Assembly (NCBI RefSeq): GCF_019799905.1 | Contig: NZ_JABGCI010000001.1 | Span: forward strand, 496,001 to 560,000 | From: Trujillonella endophytica | GTDB taxonomy: Bacteria > Actinomycetota > Actinomycetes > Mycobacteriales > Geodermatophilaceae | Direction: 5' to 3' | DNA length: 64,000 nucleotides | Shown: positions 1 to 5,987 of the stretch, in pieces | Numbering within the stretch: position 1 is the first letter of the stretch | Layout: each line of letters opens with the position of its first letter | Notes under the pieces: generated by a model | Database searches by the model: none | The model's input: only the letters and a program-made list of their open reading frames with translations | What the model was told of the DNA's origin: nothing | Translations under genes and position numbers: made by a program

Positions 1-2
1 CC

Positions 3-170
3 TGGCGGCGGGGCCGGCGCGCGGTCGTGCGCATGCGGCGACTCCCGCTCACGTCGGTCCTCTTCGCCGGCTCCGGCGTGAAGCGCGCCACGCCGGCAGC
101 GGAGGGGCTGGGTGCGCACGACCCGGTGAGGCGGCACGGATCGCCGACCACGCATACCGTCGAGAGATGA
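3..170 (+). CDS. Possible C-terminal end of a gene cut by the window edge
   Basis: This frame is open from the window start to a TGA at 168-170. Its third codon positions are about 90% G or C, clearly higher than in the other two forward frames, so it is the best candidate for coding. The visible 55 residues are basic at first and then low in complexity; I recognise no domain. It would lie just upstream of the polyketide synthase on the same strand, perhaps in one transcript. The call rests on base composition alone. Noncoding GC-rich DNA could give the same picture. Confidence 0.3.
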   Translation, partial: WRRGRRAVVRMRRLPLTSVLFAGSGVKRATPAAEGLGAHDPVRRHGSPTTHTVER

Positions 171-207
171 GCGCCTCGCTGAGCAGCACGGACACCCGGG
201 ACCCGCG

Positions 208-1239
208 GTGGTGAGCGCGGTCGTCACCGGGTCCGGTTCGGCTCTGCCCGCGTCGCTGGACCAGGACGCCGCCTGGGACGGCTTCTTCGCCCGGCACTAC
301 GAGGGCGTGCGGGCGGCCCGCCGGATCTTCACCGGCGCCGGGGTGCGCACCCGGCACGCGGTCGCCAACCCGGTGGACGAGGACCTGAGCAACTGGAGCA
401 CCGGTGCGCGCATGGCGCGCTACGTGCAGGAGGCGCTGCCCCTGGGCAAGCAGGCGGTCGCCGGCGCGCTGGACAGCGCGGGCCTGGCGCCGGGGGACGT
501 CGGCATGTTCGCCGTCGTCACCTGCACCGGCTACGCGACCCCGGGGTTGGACATCCGGCTCGCCAGCGACCTCGGCATGCCCCCCGGGCTGCAGCGGCTC
601 CTGGTCGGGCACATGGGCTGCTACGCGGCGATCCCCGGGCTCGCGGCGGTCGGCGACTACGTGACCGCGCGGGCCAAGCCGGCCGTGCTGCTGTGCTGCG
701 AGCTCACCAGCCTGCACGTCCAGCCTGCGCAGCGGGACCTCGAGCAGGTGGTCGCCCACGCGCTGTTCTCCGACGCCGCGGCCGCCGTGGTCGTCCAGCC
801 CGGCGCCGGTCGCGGGCGGCGGCTGGCCGGGGTCGTGGCCCGCACGGACAACTCCACCGCCGACCACATGACGTGGGACGTCACCGACCTGGGCTTCCGG
901 ATGGGCCTGTCCCCGCGGGTGCCCGACGTCCTCTCCCGGCACGTGGGCGGCGTGGTCGACGAGCTGCTCGCCGACGCCGGCCTGCGGGTCGAGGACGTCG
1001 CGGGCTGGGCGGTGCACCCCGGCGGTCCGCGCATCCTCGACGTGGTCCGCGACGAGCTGGGTCTCGCCGAGGAACAGATCGCGGCGTCACGCAGGGTGCT
1101 GGCCGAGCACGGCAACTGCTCCTCGGCGACCGTGCTGCTGGTCCTCGACGAGCTCGCCGACGTCGACGGCCCCGTGGTGGTCATGGCGTTCGGTCCGGGT
1201 CTGACGCTGTACGCCGCGCTGCTGATGCCGGCCTGCTGA
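208..1239 (+). CDS. Type III polyketide synthase (chalcone/stilbene synthase family)
   Basis: A homodimeric ketosynthase that would condense malonyl-CoA units onto an acyl-CoA starter. The catalytic triad of the family is visible: Cys138 in GHMGCYAAIPG, His270 in AVHPGGPRIL and Asn303 in EHGNCSSATV. The closing GFGPG-type loop appears as AFGPGLT near the C-terminus. Length (343 aa) is normal. Start is GTG 208 or the adjacent GTG 211; no good ribosome binding site is visible. No tailoring enzyme such as a monooxygenase or methyltransferase follows inside the window, so the product cannot be predicted. The next gene downstream is a response regulator after 145 nt. Confidence 0.92.
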   Translation: MVSAVVTGSGSALPASLDQDAAWDGFFARHYEGVRAARRIFTGAGVRTRHAVANPVDEDLSNWSTGARMARYVQEALPLGKQAVAGALDSAGLAPGDVGMFAVVTCTGYATPGLDIRLASDLGMPPGLQRLLVGHMGCYAAIPGLAAVGDYVTARAKPAVLLCCELTSLHVQPAQRDLEQVVAHALFSDAAAAVVVQPGAGRGRRLAGVVARTDNSTADHMTWDVTDLGFRMGLSPRVPDVLSRHVGGVVDELLADAGLRVEDVAGWAVHPGGPRILDVVRDELGLAEEQIAASRRVLAEHGNCSSATVLLVLDELADVDGPVVVMAFGPGLTLYAALLMPAC

Positions 1240-1280
1240 AGGACCCCCTCGCCCCCCGCCCCTCGCCAGCGGGCGGCGGG
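1240..1280 (+). terminator. Candidate GC-rich terminator after the polyketide synthase
   Basis: C-rich then G-rich segments (about 1253-1262 and 1271-1280) can pair around a 9-nt loop. There is no T tract. The first bases after the stop (AAGGACCCC) resemble the beginning of the hairpin elements found at 29589 and 40793. The pairing contains gaps, so this is weaker than those elements. Confidence 0.35.
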
Positions 1281-1351
1281 ACAATCCGAGCGGGCGGGCC
1301 ACGCCGGGATGTGGGGCGGAGCTGCAGGTACTACTCTCTGTGACAGGCATA

Positions 1352-1369
1352 AGGTGATGCAGATCACAA
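1352..1369 (+). promoter_or_regulatory. CRP/FNR-family operator upstream of the response regulator
   Basis: GTGA (1354-1357), six bases TGCAGA, then TCAC (1364-1367) with A/T-rich flanks. This is close to the TGTGA-N6-TCACA consensus of cAMP receptor proteins, including the actinobacterial Crp/GlxR group. It ends 16 nt before the likely GTG start of the regulator. A protein bound here would sit on or just downstream of the promoter, which suggests repression or roadblock. That mode of action is inference. Confidence 0.65.
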
Positions 1370-1384
1370 TGAGAGGCGGTGGGC

Positions 1385-2035
1385 GTGCCCGCGACCGTGC
1401 CGACCGTGCGGGTCTTCCTGGTCGACGACCACGAGGTGGTGCGCCGCGGGGTCGCCGAGGTGCTCGAGGACGACCCGGCCATCGTCGTCGTCGGTGAGGC
1501 GGGCTCGGCGGCCGAGGCGCTGGCCCGCGTGCCCGCCGTCCGCCCCGACGTCACCGTCGTCGACATGCGGCTGCCCGACGGGGACGGTGCCGAGGTCTGC
1601 CGGCAGCTGCGCCAGCGCGTGCCCGGACTCCGCTGCCTGGTGCTGACCAGCTACGCCGACGATGAGGCGGTGGCCGCCGCGGCCGCCGCCGGGGCGGCGG
1701 GCTACCTGCTCAAGCAGGTCCGCGGGGCCGCACTCGTCTCCGCCGTCCGCACCGTGGCCGCCGGGGGCACGCACTACGGCGTCTCGCCCCCCGGCCCGGC
1801 CGTACTGCGGCCGCGGGAGTCGGATCGCTCGCGGCGGCTGGCCACCCTCACCGAGCAGGAGCGCACGGTGCTGCGGCTGATCGGGGAGGGCCTGACCAAC
1901 CGGCAGATCGGCGAGCGCATGGGTCTGGCGGAGAAGACGGTGAAGAACTACACCAGCCACCTGCTCGCCAAGCTCAACCTCGAGCGGCGGACGCAGGCGG
2001 CGATCCTCGCCACCGAACTCCGCGACCGCGACTGA
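1385..2035 (+). CDS. NarL/FixJ-family response regulator, DosR (DevR)-like
   Basis: A two-domain response regulator. The receiver domain covers about residues 1-120, with the acidic pair DD in FLVDDHEVVRRG, phospho-acceptor Asp60 in VVDMRLPDGDG and the conserved Lys in YLLKQV. A LuxR-type helix-turn-helix follows, LTEQERTVLRLIGEGLTNRQ onward. It faces, tail to tail, a GAF-containing histidine kinase 15 nt away, its probable partner. The arrangement recalls the mycobacterial hypoxia system DosR/DosS. Start: GAGAGG at 1371-1376 is 8 nt before GTG 1385, a better fit than GTG 1379. A CRP-type palindrome lies immediately upstream. Confidence 0.9.
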   Translation: MPATVPTVRVFLVDDHEVVRRGVAEVLEDDPAIVVVGEAGSAAEALARVPAVRPDVTVVDMRLPDGDGAEVCRQLRQRVPGLRCLVLTSYADDEAVAAAAAAGAAGYLLKQVRGAALVSAVRTVAAGGTHYGVSPPGPAVLRPRESDRSRRLATLTEQERTVLRLIGEGLTNRQIGERMGLAEKTVKNYTSHLLAKLNLERRTQAAILATELRDRD

Positions 2036-2050
2036 CCGGGGTCGCCGCCC

Positions 2051-3733
2051 TCAGCCGCTCGACGGGAGGGGGACCGACCAGCGGACCGCGGTGCCCGGGG
2101 GACCCGCGGTGACGACCATCTGCCCGCCGCGCCGTTCCGCCCGCTCGGCGAGGTTGGCCAGCCCGCTGCGCGCCGTGACCGGCGGCATCCCCCGGCCGTC
2201 GTCGGTCACCTCCACCGCGACGCCGCCGTCGGCCAGCACCTCGACGGTCACCCGGCTGGCGTCCGCGTGCCGCACCACGTTGGTCACCAGCTCCCGGACG
2301 ACGGCGACCACCTCGTGGACGAGCTCGGCGGGCAGGTCCTCCGAGCCGTCGCGCACCCGGAGGTCGACGCGCAGTCCGTGCCCCTCGGTCACCGACCGCA
2401 CGACCTCCGAGAGGCGACCCCGGACGGCGGTCGCCGAGCTCGTGCCCCCGTCGTGGAGCTCGAAGATCGCGGTGCGGATGCGCGCGATCGTCTCGTCGAG
2501 CTCGTCCACCCGTTCGGCGATGCGGGCCGCGGCGTCCGGGGCGTCGTCCGCCAGGGACCGGCTGATCCGGTCCAGGGCGAGGCCGGTGGCGTAGATCCGC
2601 TGCACGACGTGGTCGTGCAGGTCGCGCGCGATGCGGTCGCGGTCGGCGGCGACCTCCAGGTCCCGCTCCCGGAGCCGGCTCCGGGCGAGCTCGAGGGCCA
2701 GGCCGACCCGGGAGGCGAAGGCCGTCGCCGACTCCATGGTGTGCTGGTCGAACGCCGGTCGCTCCACGCGACGCAGCGCCACGAGCGTCGCCGACGACGG
2801 GCGGCCGGGGATCGGGACCACCAGGCCGGGCCCGTAGCCGCCGGCGACCAGCTCGCGGACCACCGGGGCGTAGGGCCGGCTCTCGGCGATCGCGGTGATG
2901 TCGTCGAGCAGCACTGGCCGGCCGGCGCGGTGCGCCGCGCGGAGGCGGGTGCCGGCCAGCGGCAGTTGCACGCCCTCGGCGTCGTCGCCCATCTCGCCCG
3001 CGGCCGCGACCACCGTGAAGACGTCCTCGTCGTCCTCCCGTGGCGCGAGCACGCCGCAGAGGTCGGCCTCGGCGAGCTCCACCACCCGCTCGGCCACCTC
3101 GTGCAGCACCCGGTCGGGATCGGTCCCCGACAGCAGGGACGTCGCCACCGCCGCGCCGGCCTGCGCCCACGCGCGCCGCTGCTCCGCCGCCTCGGCCAGC
3201 CGCGCGTTCTCCACGGCCAGCCCGGCCGCGGCGGCGAGGGCGAGCACGACCTCCTCGTCGGCGGCGGTGAAGCCGCCCCCGCCTCGCTTCTCGGTGAGGT
3301 AGAGGTGGCCGAACACGTACTCGCCCGCGCGGACCGGCACCCCCAGGAACGACCGCATCGGCGGGTGCCCCTGGGGGAAGCCCACCGATGACGGGTGCGC
3401 GGCCAGGTCGTCGAGACGCAGCGCGACCGGGTGGTCCACCATCAGGCGCAGGATCCCCTCGCCGGACGGCAGGCGCCCGATGCGGACGGCGTCGTCGTCG
3501 GTCGTCCCGACGACGACGAACCGGTCCAGGTGCCGCCCGTCGGAGGTGACCACGCCGAGGGCCCCGTAGCGGGCTCCGGCATGCTCGGTCGCCGCCCGGA
3601 CCACCTGGTCCAGGGTGGACTCCAGCGGCCCACCGGCCGCCGCCGCGCGCACGGCGGCGACCAGTGGGGTGCTGACCGCAGGCTCCTCCCGGTCGGGCGG
3701 GGGCACGGCCCGATCGGAGGAGGGCGACGGCAC
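2051..3733 (-). CDS. GAF-domain sensor histidine kinase, DosS (DevS)-like
   Basis: A sensor kinase of the HisKA_3 class that pairs with NarL-type regulators. Two GAF domains lie at about residues 35-180 and 195-350. The dimerisation/phosphoacceptor helix contains RIARDLHDHVVQ with His373. A HATPase domain follows, with VRELVTNVVRHADASR (N box) and VTDDGRGMP (G1 box). There is no membrane segment, so it is cytosolic like DosS. I cannot tell from sequence whether the first GAF domain binds haem. It starts 19 nt after the universal stress gene, probably in one transcript, and converges on its likely partner regulator. Start GTG 3733 has no clear ribosome binding site; a few residues of uncertainty remain. 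Confidence 0.88.
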   Translation of the reverse strand: MPSPSSDRAVPPPDREEPAVSTPLVAAVRAAAAGGPLESTLDQVVRAATEHAGARYGALGVVTSDGRHLDRFVVVGTTDDDAVRIGRLPSGEGILRLMVDHPVALRLDDLAAHPSSVGFPQGHPPMRSFLGVPVRAGEYVFGHLYLTEKRGGGGFTAADEEVVLALAAAAGLAVENARLAEAAEQRRAWAQAGAAVATSLLSGTDPDRVLHEVAERVVELAEADLCGVLAPREDDEDVFTVVAAAGEMGDDAEGVQLPLAGTRLRAAHRAGRPVLLDDITAIAESRPYAPVVRELVAGGYGPGLVVPIPGRPSSATLVALRRVERPAFDQHTMESATAFASRVGLALELARSRLRERDLEVAADRDRIARDLHDHVVQRIYATGLALDRISRSLADDAPDAAARIAERVDELDETIARIRTAIFELHDGGTSSATAVRGRLSEVVRSVTEGHGLRVDLRVRDGSEDLPAELVHEVVAVVRELVTNVVRHADASRVTVEVLADGGVAVEVTDDGRGMPPVTARSGLANLAERAERRGGQMVVTAGPPGTAVRWSVPLPSSG

Positions 3734-3752
3734 GAGCGGGGCGACCAGCGGC

Positions 3753-4157
3753 TCAGGCGCCGCGGGCCAGGCGCCGCGGCGGGGTGCGCGGCACCGCCGG
3801 GCGCAGCAACCTCTTGCCGGTCCCGGTGACCAGCACCAGGTCGCCGCCGCGGGCGGCCCCGGACAGGACGTCGAACACGGGGCGCTCGAGCACCGCGGTG
3901 CGGACGCGCCCGTGCACGCCGGTCTCGGCGATCGCCCGGAGCACCTGGGCCTCGACGCGGGCCCGGGCGGCGGCGGACCCCGAGGCCTCGTCGAGCACGC
4001 AGGCGGCGACGACGGTCGCCTCGCGTCGTGCGGCCTCGTTCAGGGCCCACACGAGGGAGCGGTAGGCCGAGGGGGAGCCGTCGACGTCCACGAGCAGGGC
4101 CGGCGGCTGCCGCCGGGGTCGCAGGTGTCCGAGTCGGATCGGCTCGACGTCCGTCAT
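3753..4157 (-). CDS. Universal stress protein (UspA-like, short form)
   Basis: A 134-residue single Usp fold. The N-terminal strand PALLVDVDGSPSAYRSLVWA carries the usual Asp-Gly-Ser turn, and a second strand with VVAACVLDEASG follows. The nucleotide-binding GXXG-type loop reads LVLVTGTGKRL and is not a perfect match to the ATP-binding form. In mycobacteria many Usp genes belong to the DosR regulon. Here the gene precedes the DosS-like kinase on the same strand, so it may be both a target and an operon partner of that system. Function in stress or dormancy is inferred from the family and context. Confidence 0.75.
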   Translation of the reverse strand: MTDVEPIRLGHLRPRRQPPALLVDVDGSPSAYRSLVWALNEAARREATVVAACVLDEASGSAAARARVEAQVLRAIAETGVHGRVRTAVLERPVFDVLSGAARGGDLVLVTGTGKRLLRPAVPRTPPRRLARGA

Positions 4158-4181
4158 GGCGCCATCGTCACGAGGTCGCGA

Positions 4182-4195
4182 CCCTGCGTACAGGG
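4182..4195. promoter_or_regulatory. Small palindrome upstream of the usp-kinase operon
   Basis: CCCTG-N4-CAGGG, 25 nt before the usp start codon and in the expected promoter zone. It is not a clear DosR box (GGGACTWWAGTCCC). It may be a regulator site, but nothing here identifies the protein. Confidence 0.35.
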
Positions 4196-4264
4196 ACCAA
4201 GGGCCTCGCTGACCTGCACCTTCCTAAAGGCGTCGGCGTTCCGGAACAGTCGGGGCCCGCGACG

Positions 4265-5098
4265 TCACCCGACGTGACGCGCCCCCGGGCGCCGGCCGAG
4301 GACCGCCGTCGCGTCCAGGTCGGGGTCGGTGACCACGGACGCCGTCAGGCCTGCCGCGCGCACCGCTGTGAGCGTGCCCTGCGCCTGCTCCTCGCTGGTC
4401 TCCAGCACCAGCACGCCGCCCGGCGCGAGCCACTCCGGCGCGCCCGCGGCGACGCGGCGGTGCAGGTCCAGACCGTCGGCGCCGCCGTCGAGCGCCGTGC
4501 GGGGCTCGTGCAGCCGTGCCTCCGGCGGCATGAGGGCGATCGCGTCGGTCGGGACGTACGGGGCGTTGACCAGCAGCAGGTCGACCCGGCCGCGCAGCCG
4601 GGCCGGCAGCGCGTCGTAGAGGTCCCCGAGGTGCACCTGCCCGCCGAGGGGGGCCAGCGTCCGCTCCGCGCAGCGGACGGCGACGGGGTCGAGGTCGGCG
4701 GCGTGCAGCTCGCCGACGCCGGGGACGGCGGTCGCGACGGCGGCCCCGAGTGCGCCGGCACCGCAGCACAGGTCGACGACGGTGCGCGGGGCGGGCGCCG
4801 CGGCCAGGGCCGCCTCGACCAGCAGCCGGGTGCGCTGCCGCGGCACGAAGACCCCCGGCTCGACGGGCACGCGGACGTCGCCGAACTGCGCCCAGCCGAC
4901 CACCTGTTCCAGCGGTTCCCCGGCGACCCGCCGCGCGACGAGCGCGGCCAGCCCGGCGGCCGTCGCCGGCGTGCCGAGCAGGACGGCGGCCTCGTCCTCG
5001 GCGAACACGCAGCCGGCGGCCCGGAGCGTCGCGACCAACTGCTCGTCGCCGCGCGGGCCGGGAGCCGGGGGGGAGGGGCGCACCGGGGCAGTCTGCAC
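4265..5098 (-). CDS. Putative protein N5-glutamine methyltransferase (PrmC/HemK-like)
   Basis: A SAM-dependent methyltransferase of the HemK/PrmC superfamily. An N-terminal helical region (1-85) precedes the Rossmann domain. Motif I is VVDLCCGAGALG. The catalytic NPPY motif is altered to NAPY (LLVNAPYVPTDAI). The region FGDVRVPVEPGVFVPRQRT matches the segment before motif I in PrmC. Because NPPY is changed and the genuine prmC of actinobacteria normally sits beside prfA, this is probably the paralogous group annotated as putative protein-glutamine methyltransferase, not the release-factor enzyme itself. Start GTG 5098. It is divergent from another methyltransferase, only 29 nt between starts. 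Confidence 0.82.
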   Translation of the reverse strand: MQTAPVRPSPPAPGPRGDEQLVATLRAAGCVFAEDEAAVLLGTPATAAGLAALVARRVAGEPLEQVVGWAQFGDVRVPVEPGVFVPRQRTRLLVEAALAAAPAPRTVVDLCCGAGALGAAVATAVPGVGELHAADLDPVAVRCAERTLAPLGGQVHLGDLYDALPARLRGRVDLLLVNAPYVPTDAIALMPPEARLHEPRTALDGGADGLDLHRRVAAGAPEWLAPGGVLVLETSEEQAQGTLTAVRAAGLTASVVTDPDLDATAVLGRRPGARHVG

Positions 5099-5127
5099 GG
5101 CGGGGGCCGCCGGGCGAGACTCGATCC

Positions 5128-5772
5128 GTGGACCCCTACGCAGGCTTCCCCGCCGGCTTCTTCTCCCGAGCCGACGAGAGCGCCGACGACGTCTTCTACC
5201 GGCCGCCGCGGCTGGTGACCCACCTCGACGACCGGGCGATCGCCGCGGTCGGCGGGCTCTACGCCGAGCTCGGCATCGACGGGGACGCCGGCCGCCCGCT
5301 GCGGGTGCTGGACCTCATGTCCTCGTGGATCTCGCACTTCCGCCGTCCGCCGGGCGAGCTCGTCGTCCTCGGCATGAACGCCGGCGAGCTGGCGGCCAAC
5401 GAGGCCGCCACGGAGCGGATCGTCCACGACCTCAACGCCGACCCGCGGGTACCGCTGCCCGACGCGGGCGTGGACGCCGTCGTCTGCTGCGTCTCGATCG
5501 ACTACCTCACCCGGCCGATCGCGGTGCTCGCCGACGTCGCACGGGTGCTGCGCCCGGGCGGGGTGCTGGCGGTGACGTTCTCCAACCGGTGCTTCCCGAC
5601 CAAGGCGGTGCGCGGCTGGCTGCACACGCCCGAGGGGCAGCACGGGGAGCTGGTGGCCGAGCTCGTGCGCCGCGCCGGCGGCTTCGCGGAGCCGGCGGTG
5701 TCGCTGCGGACGCCGCCGGGGCCCGGGGACCCGCTGTGGGCGGTGACCGCCGTGCGGGAGCGGGACGCCTGA
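5128..5772 (+). CDS. Class I SAM-dependent methyltransferase (type 11-like), substrate unknown
   Basis: A 214-residue protein with a shortened methyltransferase fold. Strand 1 is RVLDLMSSWISH, which lacks the usual GxGxG loop. LVVLGMNAGELAAN would hold the strand 2 acidic or polar contact. ADVARVLRPGGVLAVTFSNR is the typical post-motif strand of the methyltransferase 11 family. C-terminal residues contain FPTKAVRGW. Start GTG 5128 lies 29 nt from the divergent methyltransferase gene; no ribosome binding site is obvious, so the mRNA may be leaderless. The unusual motif I makes loss or change of SAM binding possible. Confidence 0.72.
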   Translation: MDPYAGFPAGFFSRADESADDVFYRPPRLVTHLDDRAIAAVGGLYAELGIDGDAGRPLRVLDLMSSWISHFRRPPGELVVLGMNAGELAANEAATERIVHDLNADPRVPLPDAGVDAVVCCVSIDYLTRPIAVLADVARVLRPGGVLAVTFSNRCFPTKAVRGWLHTPEGQHGELVAELVRRAGGFAEPAVSLRTPPGPGDPLWAVTAVRERDA

Positions 5773-5792
5773 CCTGCTGGTCAGGTGCGGAG

Positions 5793-5863
5793 AGCGGGTG
5801 ACGAGAATCGAACTCGCACTGTCAGCTTGGGAAGCTGATGTTCTACCATTGAACTACACCCGC
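5793..5863 (-). tRNA. tRNA-Gly, anticodon CCC
   Basis: A complete 71-nt cloverleaf is visible on the minus strand. The acceptor arm GCGGGTG pairs with CACCCGC. The anticodon stem TCAGC/GCTGA encloses the loop TTCCCAA, giving anticodon CCC. The T arm contains GTTCGATTC. The 3' CCA is not encoded. The discriminator base is T. Confidence 0.96.
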
Positions 5864-5987
5864 GGTGACGCTCTGACCTGCGGAAACGAGTCCGTGGGCC
5901 CCGGCGCGGGGCCGGTCGAGCAGTCTCGGAGAGAGTACACGGTGCGGCCGCGGGACCGTAGCGGGGGAGTGCCCGCCCGCGAGCGGA

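Noticed and set aside
4182..4195. DosR box upstream of the usp-kinase operon
   Set aside because: The palindrome is CCCTG-N4-CAGGG and does not match GGGACTWWAGTCCC. I list it only as an unidentified palindrome.
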